Shown here: positions 41,103 through 49,554 of the stretch, in pieces
Layout: every line of letters starts with the position of its first letter
Position numbering within the stretch: the stretch's first letter is position 1
IMG/VR virus record: IMGVR_UViG_3300029953_000022
Span: 1-64,000 of that record
Strand: one strand, 5' to 3'
Origin: a virus
Length of the DNA: 64,000 nt
Notes under the pieces: generated by a model
What the model was told of the DNA's origin: nothing
Database searches by the model: none
What the model saw: the letters and a program-made list of their open reading frames with translations, nothing else
Translations under genes and position numbers: made by a program

Positions 41103-43508
41103 TTATTGATAGAACTCTTCAACAGCAATATAACCTGATCCACCGTTACCACCAGTTTGGCCACTAGTACCCGCTCCGCCCCCATTTCCGCCAGCACCAA
41201 CTGCATAACTATATGTTCCTGATGGATTATTGATAATCGCTACTATCCCTCCACCTGATCCTCCGCCGCTTCCAGTGACTTGATTAATTATATTGTTACC
41301 GCCTCCGCCTGAACCACCACCACCCGTATTGGATGGAGCATTGATGCCTGGGTTTGCAGAATATACTTGAGCGGCTCCACCACCGAGCATTGAGGATCCT
41401 CCAATACCGCCAGATAAGACCACTGTAGTCCCACTATCCGACATTGCACTACCACCGCCGCCACCCGTTACTGCTACAACTTGAACGGCTGGACTTGAAA
41501 CCGTAACAGTTCCACCAGTTGCCCCAGGAGAACCATAAACTCCTTGGATACCTCCATTGGCTGTCAATAAACTTGTTCCGAATGTAGTAGTACCGCCAGC
41601 TGTGGCAACTGAACCAGTTGCTGTTCCGCTACCGGCTCCGCCACCACCACCGCCTACCATTGTTACTTTGATATATAGTGGAGTTCTTGGAGAAGTAGGA
41701 GTAGTATATGTTCCAGAACCTGAAGTAAATTTTTGAACTGTTGGTGCTGTAAGATTTGCATTACTTAGAAGTCCAGTAATAGTTGTAGCAGTTCCTACTG
41801 AACCGTTAGCATAGTATTCTGTTACTTCTATGTAACCAGAGCCACCTGCTCCACCTGCGCTCATACTGGTTCCTGCTGTACCACCTGTACCCGCTGTGCC
41901 AATTGAGTAAGAATAGGTTGCTGAAGGTGCTAGGATAATAGCTTCAATATAACCACCTGCTCCACCACCTGATCCTGCGTATCCAGTAGCACTTCCGGTA
42001 CCGCTGCCACCACCGCCAGAACCAGTATTAGCTATTGCTGCAAATCCTACAGCACCGGTTGCGCCACCCGCTTGAGATCCACCTTGACCACCGAAAGGTG
42101 ATGCAGCTCCAGATCCTCCAGGTTGTCCTGTAGTTGCGTTTCCTATACCTTGGCCTGATCCACCTTGAACTGCGACAACTTGTAACACAGTAGAACTACT
42201 TGTTACAGTTGCTGTGCCACCTGGGCCACCACCACCAGTACCAACGCCGCCACCAGTACCACCGACTGCTGTCAATAGACTTGTTCCGAATGTAGTAGTA
42301 CCACCTGTACCGCCTGTACCAGCGTTTTGTGTGCTCGCGAGTTCCGATCCACCTCCGCCACCACCACCGCCAACTAATTTAACTTGTATGTAAATTACGT
42401 TTGCTGGAGTGGTATATGTTCCTGATCCAGATAAGAATTTTTGAACTGTTGGGGTATAAGCTCCGCCACCATTTGCTGCCGCAGCAGTTGGAGCATAAAA
42501 TTCAGTAACGATAACGACACCGCTACCACCAGCAGCACCTGCGTCGGCACCACCACTAGCTGCACCACCTGCTCCACCACCACCAATTGAATAAGCGTAA
42601 GAGGCTAAAGGAGAAGTAATAATGGCTTTGATGTAACCACCAGCACCGCCTCCGGCACCACCACCAAAGGAACTACTACCACCTTGTCCACCGCCACCAG
42701 AACCTGAGTTAGGTATACCGGGAGTAGGAGAATTTACGCCCGTGCCTGGAACTGTATTGTTAAGTCCACCGCAACCTGCGCCGCCAAATGGAGTAACTCC
42801 ACCGTTACCTCCGCCTGACGCTCCAGTTGCTCCGAATATCGATTGTGGATTACCAGAGCCTCCTTGCAATGCTATCAATGCTACCGCAGGAGAATTTACA
42901 GTTACTGTACCACCGTTTGATATTCCGCCTGAGCCTGCTCCTCCACCGTTCGCGCCACCACCACCATTAGCGGTTAATAAACTTGTTCCGAAAGTAGTCG
43001 CAGAACCATTGCTACCGGCGTTTGATGAACCGGCATTTTCTCCACCACCACCACCACCAACCATTTCAACTTGAATGAAGAGAACGTTTGCTGGAGTAGT
43101 ATATGTTCCAGAACCTGATAAAAATCTTTGAACTGTTGGAGAATACGGACCTGCACCTGCTGCTGCAGAAGATGAAAGAACTGCCCAAGTACCTGCAGAC
43201 GTAGCATTAGTTTGAAGAACGATGAAAAGGGATGTGTGTGCTGCAATGGTACTGTAATTTGTTCCAAATGCATCGGTGAATGCTCCGCCGCCGTTAAACT
43301 CTAAGGTAAGGTTTCCAGTTGATTGATTGAATATTTCGTATTTTTGACCAACGACCATTGTAGTCGCGTTAGGCAAAACAATAGTTTGGGTTGTTGAACC
43401 CGTAAAAATTTCAATTTGTTTTGAGGTATTGACTAGCGTAGTTGTACCAGCCGCTGTTGCGGTGATTGCGATCTGCTCTACTAAGCCTCCGAGTTGGAAC
43501 GTAGCCAT
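41103..43508 (-). CDS. Glycine-rich tail fibre with three repeated domains
   Basis: 801 residues. After an N-terminal part of about 120 residues, three copies of a roughly 200-residue unit follow, each starting FLSGSGTYTTPAN or a close variant (V-x-KFxSGSGTYTTP), then a strand ending MVGGGGGG, a Gly-rich middle, TTFGTSLLTANGG and an end like SYSIGGGGAGG and VTEFY. This is the glycine-rich domain known from phage fibre tips and adhesins. In T-even-like phages similar polyglycine sandwiches form the receptor-binding tip. AAAGGAG precedes the ATG. The repeats suggest receptor contact with variation by repeat exchange. Confidence 0.75.
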   Translation of the reverse strand: MATFQLGGLVEQIAITATAAGTTTLVNTSKQIEIFTGSTTQTIVLPNATTMVVGQKYEIFNQSTGNLTLEFNGGGAFTDAFGTNYSTIAAHTSLFIVLQTNATSAGTWAVLSSSAAAGAGPYSPTVQRFLSGSGTYTTPANVLFIQVEMVGGGGGGENAGSSNAGSNGSATTFGTSLLTANGGGGANGGGAGSGGISNGGTVTVNSPAVALIALQGGSGNPQSIFGATGASGGGNGGVTPFGGAGCGGLNNTVPGTGVNSPTPGIPNSGSGGGGQGGSSSFGGGAGGGAGGYIKAIITSPLASYAYSIGGGGAGGAASGGADAGAAGGSGVVIVTEFYAPTAAAANGGGAYTPTVQKFLSGSGTYTTPANVIYIQVKLVGGGGGGGGSELASTQNAGTGGTGGTTTFGTSLLTAVGGTGGGVGTGGGGPGGTATVTSSSTVLQVVAVQGGSGQGIGNATTGQPGGSGAASPFGGQGGSQAGGATGAVGFAAIANTGSGGGGSGTGSATGYAGSGGGAGGYIEAIILAPSATYSYSIGTAGTGGTAGTSMSAGGAGGSGYIEVTEYYANGSVGTATTITGLLSNANLTAPTVQKFTSGSGTYTTPTSPRTPLYIKVTMVGGGGGGAGSGTATGSVATAGGTTTFGTSLLTANGGIQGVYGSPGATGGTVTVSSPAVQVVAVTGGGGGSAMSDSGTTVVLSGGIGGSSMLGGGAAQVYSANPGINAPSNTGGGGSGGGGNNIINQVTGSGGGSGGGIVAIINNPSGTYSYAVGAGGNGGGAGTSGQTGGNGGSGYIAVEEFYQ

Positions 43509-43521
43509 AAAACTCCTTTAA

Positions 43522-44061
43522 TTACAGATATTTGAATCTGAATCCTTTTGTATGTGAATAAATATTGTTACAAACTTTACTTACTGCAGATGGGTCCAAG
43601 CCCAAATATTTGGCCGCATTATTGGCAGAAACGTATTTCCTAGAATCATTAAAGCAAAGAACAGGTTTTGCACTACCAGAACTTTTACCCCAATTTGGAT
43701 GCTTGGTTTTATCTGAAAGCATTTTTTTTCTAGATTCAGATTGTTTTCTTTTTGTTTCTTCAGAGCGTATTTTGTTTTTCCCACCTGATTCAGCATTGTA
43801 TCCATTTGGAACTAAACTATTGAATTTATTAATATAAAATTGTTCTTTTTTATTTAAATCTTCCAAATCAACTGCCCTATCTACAAAATAAAAGTCAAAA
43901 TTTTCAAATCCGTAACTAGCAACGGCATTATGGAACGGTAAATTATTGGTTCTTTTAGAGGCAGCATATTTATGCTCTCTAATGCGTTCGTTCAAACTCC
44001 TAATGGTTTGTCCTATATACGCCTTACCGTTAATTTTATTAACCGCTCTATAAATAATCAT
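43522..44061 (-). CDS. GIY-YIG homing endonuclease
   Basis: 179 residues. The nuclease domain begins MIIYRAVNKINGKAYIGQT with the paired motif IYR...YIG, then the catalytic Arg in NERIREHK and a Glu-containing QFYINKFN stretch. A NUMOD-type linker (RSEETKRKQSESRKKM) and a C-terminal helix-turn-helix-like NNAAKYLGLDPSAVSKVC follow, as in free-standing phage homing enzymes. It is inserted between tail fibre genes and is probably a mobile gene. AAGGATAT precedes the ATG. Confidence 0.88.
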   Translation of the reverse strand: MIIYRAVNKINGKAYIGQTIRSLNERIREHKYAASKRTNNLPFHNAVASYGFENFDFYFVDRAVDLEDLNKKEQFYINKFNSLVPNGYNAESGGKNKIRSEETKRKQSESRKKMLSDKTKHPNWGKSSGSAKPVLCFNDSRKYVSANNAAKYLGLDPSAVSKVCNNIYSHTKGFRFKYL

Positions 44062-44102
44062 ATATCCTTACCTGTATATATATATCATAAGATTGTCGGC
44101 CC

Positions 44103-45152
44103 TTATTGAAATCCGGCAAGTTGCCATGCAACACGATAATTATTCGTATCTACGGGCATATTCCATTTAACGGTAAAGGTCGTAGTAGTCTTGTTTGTCA
44201 CAGTAATTGGTTGAAATTGTGGGGTAGCGTCGGTATAATTAGCCAATTCTGCAGTAACTACATAACTACTTGAACTCATGGGAACATTTAAAGTAATGGT
44301 AGCCGTTACTTCGCCCATAGTTAAAGGAAATTCCCCTACTTGCTCGATTGTACCGGCACCAACTAAATAATCGAGTTTGTAATTTGCCGTATCTAGAGGC
44401 ATATTCCAGGTAGCAGTGAATCCCGTAGTTGTTTTGTTGGTAATTGTAATCGGCTGAAATTCTGGATCAGGATCAGTAGTATTTACCAATTGTGCGATTA
44501 CCACATAGGTATTACTGCCTTGAGGAGTAACAAAAGTAACATTTACAGTAGTAGTACCTTGGCTTAGAGCGACCTCATTAGCTGCTCCGCCTCCGCCACC
44601 ACCTGATCCGCCTCCACCAACAAATTGAAAAATAGTGCTTTGGGTAATATTTTGAATGGTTCCAGCATTATTAAAAATTGTAATATATGCAAATGGAAGA
44701 GTGCTATTTAAAGGAGTGGGAATTGCTGCATCTGCCGCAATAGCATTAGGAGTACCAGTAGTAGCAATTAAATTACCACTTTGATCCAGGGATAAAAGAA
44801 CTTGCATGTACTCATTTGATGGCAAAGTAAGTAATGTAGAGCCCCCAGTTGAAGTCGTAATATTTCCACCGCTAGCAGAAGGAAAAGTTACTGTTCCAGA
44901 AGCGAAAGCAGGAATAACATTATTAATAAAAGAGATTGATCTATTTCTATTGGATTCAGGATTTGAAACAATAGCTGGTCCAATATCTACTACTAGACTT
45001 GGAGTGCTTGTTGCATCAACTCTAAGTGGCACAGTAAGATCTGCATTAATTGAAGCAAGTAAAATATCTAAGGTTTCACCGGCAACATATGGGAATAGTT
45101 GCTGGAGGATCCCTCTATACTCTATCTGTCTTGCATCTAACTCGATACTCAT
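44103..45152 (-). CDS. Tail fibre protein with paired C-terminal beta-domains
   Basis: 349 residues. N-terminal part (about 1-190), then a Gly-rich hinge (GGGGSGGGGGG) and two copies of a roughly 70-residue beta domain, each with the pattern FQPITITNKTTTGFTATWNM and the end DTANYKL or DTNNYRV. The same domain ends the larger fibre at 45170. It is likely an adhesin or fibre tip component. The first N-terminal residues (MSIELDARQIEYRGIL) look like an assembly helix. No exact family name is offered. Confidence 0.55.
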   Translation of the reverse strand: MSIELDARQIEYRGILQQLFPYVAGETLDILLASINADLTVPLRVDATSTPSLVVDIGPAIVSNPESNRNRSISFINNVIPAFASGTVTFPSASGGNITTSTGGSTLLTLPSNEYMQVLLSLDQSGNLIATTGTPNAIAADAAIPTPLNSTLPFAYITIFNNAGTIQNITQSTIFQFVGGGGSGGGGGGAANEVALSQGTTTVNVTFVTPQGSNTYVVIAQLVNTTDPDPEFQPITITNKTTTGFTATWNMPLDTANYKLDYLVGAGTIEQVGEFPLTMGEVTATITLNVPMSSSSYVVTAELANYTDATPQFQPITVTNKTTTTFTVKWNMPVDTNNYRVAWQLAGFQ

Positions 45153-45169
45153 ATAAACCTTATATCACA

Positions 45170-48100
45170 TTAATTATTAACAATTGCTTGCCAAAATAAT
45201 GAATAATTTGCAGTTGCTACAGGATAGTTCCATGTAGCGGTAAAACCGGTAGTTGACTGTGCAGTTATAGTAATTGGTTGAAATTCTGGATTTGTATCTG
45301 TAGAATTAAACATATTGCAAGTAACTGAATAACTTGTACTTGGCAATCCTGAACTAAAAGTAACGGATACACTTGTACCAGCACTAGAAATTGCTTGAGA
45401 ACCTGATCTGATACCCGCAGCAGTTAAAAGTTGAGCAGCGGTACTAGCAACCAATAGGCCCGTAGAAGTAGCAGCAACAGGTCTTGTACCAGTACCAGCT
45501 AAACCTGCTATGGTCACATTTTGTGTACTGTCAACGGTAACTGCAGTTGTTAAGGTATTGGGAGTAGCTGCACTACTTCCAGCAGCAGGAGCCGTTTGGA
45601 TTATTACAGATCCGCCTGCACCCGTACCAGTAGAGTTACCACCAGCGATGGTCATAGTTGCACCGGCAGTATTGCTTGTGCCTGTTATGATAGGAGAAGG
45701 TTGAATAGATGCATTGGTCGCAGTTGCACTTCCTTTAGCGCCTTGACCAAGAAACATGCTACTGATAGGTACTGTAGGTGAACCAATACTAAATTGACTT
45801 GCTGCTGTCGTTGTAGCTGTTGCTGTAATGCTACCAATACTGCCCAATGCTATGGAGGCAAAAGCGTTCTTTTGTCCAGAACCGATAGCGATACCATCTG
45901 TTTCAGAAGAAGTTGTAGAACCAATCGCAATAGTCCTAAGTGAACTAGCTGAGTTTGAATTAGCGGTAAAGCCTAGGAATACGTTATCGTGACCTGATGT
46001 TAAGGTTCCACCAGTCGTAGAGCCAACGGCTGTATTTTGTGCTCCAGTAGTAATTGTTCCAATTAAGTTTGGTAGTGATCCAAAACCGATAGCGGTATTA
46101 TCTGTAGCAACCGTATTGCTACCCAATGCAGAAGAACCTACTGCTGTATTGTCTGTACCCTGTGTATTATTGCCAAGTGCATTTTGTCCAATAGCAACGA
46201 TCGTACCTGTAGTATTTGATGCACCGGCCAAATTTCCTACTGCTGTATTATTCGCTGCAGTATTGAGTTGTAAGGCGGCAGAACCTATCGCGGTATTGCC
46301 ATTATGGGTGGTTACAGCGGCAAGTGCGTTTTGTCCAATAGCAGTATTATCGGTCCCACTTGAAACAAGTATTCCGGCATCCCAACCAAAAAAACTGTTG
46401 TTTCCGCCTGCTGCTAGAGCATTACCTGCAGAAACACCTACAACGGTGTTGTGACCGCCTGTAAAAGATAGAGTGGTGTTAGTTCCACCGTATACAGAAG
46501 TATTACTAGATAAATATAAGAATCCATTACTACTTGCAGCAGTTGCCCATGCTGGTACTCCAGAAACTACTGTTAATACTTGACCAGTGGTACCGATAGC
46601 AAGTCTAGATGCGGTATTGGTTGCAGACTCATATTCTATATCACCGGTAGTAGTCATCGGTGATAGTGCATTATATGCCGCTGCAGCAGTAGTTTGTCCA
46701 GTACCACCATTTGCTATTGGAAGAGCCGTTCCAGAAAGAGTGACCGCTAAAGTTCCAGAAGTAGTAATGGGAGAACCAGAAACACTTAAAAAAGAAGGAA
46801 CGCTTAAAGCAACGCTGGTAACTGTCCCATTAGTAGCAGGATTTACCCAAGCAGGGAGACCAGAAACTACCGTCAATACTTGGCCGGTAGATCCAATTGC
46901 TAATCTAGCCGGAGCAGGAGTTGCATTTTCATAAATAATATCACCGGCAGTTGTAAGAGGAGATAAAGCAACAAATGCTGACGCTGCGGTAGTTTGGCCA
47001 GTTCCGCCATGTGCAATTGCAATTGTTGTCCCATTCCAAGTACCAGAAGTAATGGTTCCAACAGATGATAGGCTTGATGCTGTTGTTAAGGCTGAAAGTG
47101 TGGTTAAAGTTGCATTGCTAGTTGCAACCAAAGAAGTTGCATTTCCAACTGAAGTTACGTTTCCAGTTAAGTTAGCGTTGGTAGTTACTGTACCAGCAGT
47201 AAAACTAGCAGCAGTTCCAGTGATATTTGTACCGACCAATGTGCTTGGGGTACCTAAATTTGGGGTAACTAATGTTGGAGACGTTGCGAGTACGACTGCT
47301 CCAGAACCAGTAGTTGAGGCAGCGGAAATTGCTGTTCCGTTACCCTGTAAAATACCGGTAATAGTGGTGGATACAGTTAAAGTTGTTCCGCTATATGTTC
47401 CTGCAAAACCATTTGCCGATGCCATCGACATAATTACTGCGCCATAAGCTCCATTGACAGAACTTACACCAGCAGCAGGGGTAGTGAGTTCCCATGCAGT
47501 ACCGTTATAAATCGCTAGATCACCTACAGAGAAATTAAGACTAGCGCCACCGAATGCACCAGCTACTATTCCATTAAAGGCAGTACTTACGTAATAAACT
47601 TGACCAGTAGTACCTGTTCCATCTGCAAGCGCTGGAACGTTAGTCGCTGGATCGTAAAGACCCTGGTAAACAAACACGCCATTTGGCAACTGGGCGACTG
47701 GAACTTTTCCGCCGCTATCTAATGACGCAACGCCATTTGCGGCTCCCACTTCAGATTGCGTAACGTAAGTAGCGGATAGGCTCGGAATATCAGCGGCTAC
47801 TAAAGCGCGGAAAGTGGGTTCAGCAGCAGAACCAGAACTTGGACCAGCAAATACCTTATTTGCCGTCTGAGTTTCTAAAGTAAGTGTCAAATTACCGGTG
47901 CTAGTAATTGGACTATTCGAAATCGCATAGATCGGAGTAGTACTCGCATCGGCTAAACCAACAGAAGAAACTGTACCGCTAGTCGCTGGAGTTTCCCAAG
48001 CAGGAACACCCGAAACAACGGTTAAAATTTGCCCAGTCGAACCAATTGGAAGACGTGCTGGGGCAGGAGTTGCATTTTCATAGATGATGTCTCCTTTTGT

Positions 48101-49465
48101 AGTCATTAGACCAGATGAAATCGTGGTCGTATCTACATAATTTTTAGTTGCTGCACCTTGTGCAGTGGTAGGATCAGCCATGTTGGTGATCTGATTTGCA
48201 CCCATGTTGATCGCGCCTGACATTGTTCCGCCTGAAAGCAGAAGGTAAGTTGCAGATAAACTAGGAATATCAGCAGCAACCAGAGACCTAAATGTAGGTT
48301 GTGCAGCGCTTCCTGAGGAAGGTCCTGCGAAGACAGTATTCGCAGATTGAGTAGTAAGAGTCTGAGTTAAGGTACCTGAACTAGTTACTGGAGAGCCAGA
48401 AATACTATAGATTGGGGTTGTACTTGCATCAGCAAAAGCTACTGAAGTAACACCCGTAGCCGGTGCATTCGCCCATGCCGGTAAACCAGAAACGACTGTT
48501 AATATTTGACCGGTTGAACCAATACCAAGTCTTGCAGCTCCAGGAGTTGAATTTTCGTAAATAATATCGCCAGCGGTCGTCATTGGATTCGTAAATCCGC
48601 CCGAAGCCGCTTGCCATGTTGGATTCGCTCCAGCGCCATTAGATGTGAGGACGAAACCTGAAGTTCCAAGTCCAGAAACTTGTTCTAATGGACCAGTAGA
48701 AGTTGTTCCGCCTACTATGACGGCATATGGAGTGAAAGCTTCTTGTCCAGTTCCACCTTCAGGAACTGTAAGCGGAAGTTCTGTAGGACTTCCTCCTCCA
48801 CCAATCCCCATCATTTGCCCGTCAATCCAAATATTTGTGGTTGACATTACGATACCGATTTTAAGATCGGCTTCGCTACCACCACTAGGGGCAACTACGC
48901 TAAACGCACCATCGGTTGTTAGCCAAACAGGGTCACCGGTATTAATTACATTAAATGGGGTGTCCGAAGAACCTAAGGTATAAGAACCAAAAGAATAAAC
49001 CGTGATATTTTGGCCAGCAGTAACGGCTGTTGTGGAGAATGCAATCCCGATTCCCCAGAATTCATCCATGCTTACAGTACTATAGTCAGCTTTATATACT
49101 GTATCTGTAGTTTCTGAAAGTGAATTCATTGCCCAACGAACAACAAATGAAGTATTAGCGGCAAAATTTTCGCCAGCAGTAAAAACATTGGAAATAGCAG
49201 GACAACTAGAGACTGGGGACCAGGTTAGATTACCCGAACCATCATTTTGAAGAAAAGAAGAGGCTGCACCTTGAGCTCCTGGGAGACTAACTGAATACGC
49301 GCTTCCCGTGGCAGAAGCATTGATAGTAACACTTCCAGAAGTAGAACCTACTAGTTCTATAGCTGAAGTGCCCAAAACATTTCCGCTTACGGAGAAATCT
49401 ACTGTTCTTGGAACTCCGTTAATAAGCGATAAAATTTTACTATAAACAGTCATCTTTGGCTCCAA
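45170..49465 (-). CDS. Large tail fibre / YadA-like adhesin
   Basis: 1431 residues. The N-terminus KILSLINGVPRTVDF is shared with the fibre at 49555 and probably attaches to the same site. A long repeat region holds four copies of TTAGDIIYENATPAPARLAIG-type units. Residues near 1030-1200 carry NTAIGQNAL / NTAVGSSAL repeats, the YadA-like head repeats of trimeric adhesins. The C-terminus (FQPITITAQSTTGFTATWNY) is the same domain as in the 44103 protein. This layout (stalk, head repeats, tip) fits a trimeric receptor-binding fibre. Low charge, high Ser/Thr/Gly. Confidence 0.8.
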   Translation of the reverse strand: MEPKMTVYSKILSLINGVPRTVDFSVSGNVLGTSAIELVGSTSGSVTINASATGSAYSVSLPGAQGAASSFLQNDGSGNLTWSPVSSCPAISNVFTAGENFAANTSFVVRWAMNSLSETTDTVYKADYSTVSMDEFWGIGIAFSTTAVTAGQNITVYSFGSYTLGSSDTPFNVINTGDPVWLTTDGAFSVVAPSGGSEADLKIGIVMSTTNIWIDGQMMGIGGGGSPTELPLTVPEGGTGQEAFTPYAVIVGGTTSTGPLEQVSGLGTSGFVLTSNGAGANPTWQAASGGFTNPMTTAGDIIYENSTPGAARLGIGSTGQILTVVSGLPAWANAPATGVTSVAFADASTTPIYSISGSPVTSSGTLTQTLTTQSANTVFAGPSSGSAAQPTFRSLVAADIPSLSATYLLLSGGTMSGAINMGANQITNMADPTTAQGAATKNYVDTTTISSGLMTTKGDIIYENATPAPARLPIGSTGQILTVVSGVPAWETPATSGTVSSVGLADASTTPIYAISNSPITSTGNLTLTLETQTANKVFAGPSSGSAAEPTFRALVAADIPSLSATYVTQSEVGAANGVASLDSGGKVPVAQLPNGVFVYQGLYDPATNVPALADGTGTTGQVYYVSTAFNGIVAGAFGGASLNFSVGDLAIYNGTAWELTTPAAGVSSVNGAYGAVIMSMASANGFAGTYSGTTLTVSTTITGILQGNGTAISAASTTGSGAVVLATSPTLVTPNLGTPSTLVGTNITGTAASFTAGTVTTNANLTGNVTSVGNATSLVATSNATLTTLSALTTASSLSSVGTITSGTWNGTTIAIAHGGTGQTTAASAFVALSPLTTAGDIIYENATPAPARLAIGSTGQVLTVVSGLPAWVNPATNGTVTSVALSVPSFLSVSGSPITTSGTLAVTLSGTALPIANGGTGQTTAAAAYNALSPMTTTGDIEYESATNTASRLAIGTTGQVLTVVSGVPAWATAASSNGFLYLSSNTSVYGGTNTTLSFTGGHNTVVGVSAGNALAAGGNNSFFGWDAGILVSSGTDNTAIGQNALAAVTTHNGNTAIGSAALQLNTAANNTAVGNLAGASNTTGTIVAIGQNALGNNTQGTDNTAVGSSALGSNTVATDNTAIGFGSLPNLIGTITTGAQNTAVGSTTGGTLTSGHDNVFLGFTANSNSASSLRTIAIGSTTSSETDGIAIGSGQKNAFASIALGSIGSITATATTTAASQFSIGSPTVPISSMFLGQGAKGSATATNASIQPSPIITGTSNTAGATMTIAGGNSTGTGAGGSVIIQTAPAAGSSAATPNTLTTAVTVDSTQNVTIAGLAGTGTRPVAATSTGLLVASTAAQLLTAAGIRSGSQAISSAGTSVSVTFSSGLPSTSYSVTCNMFNSTDTNPEFQPITITAQSTTGFTATWNYPVATANYSLFWQAIVNN

Positions 49466-49516
49466 CTATGGTGTGATTAATTTCACCTTATACTTCATAT
49501 ATCATGGAAAATAAAG

Positions 49517-49547
49517 TGGGGGCCACATTCTATAGGAGTGGCCCCCA
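49517..49547 (-). terminator. Rho-independent terminator between two fibre genes
   Basis: On the minus strand, a 10-bp G+C-rich stem (GTGGCCCCCA complement pair at 49517-49526 and 49538-49547) with an 11-base loop is followed by a T-rich tail (CTTTATTTTC). It lies directly after the stop of the 49555 fibre gene and before the 45170 fibre gene, so the downstream fibre would need read-through or its own promoter. Confidence 0.85.
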
Positions 49548-49554
49548 GTTATTA

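Noticed and set aside
42742-43074. Pro-rich plus-strand frame inside the glycine-rich fibre
   Set aside because: Same mirror effect from polyglycine codons in the real minus-strand gene.
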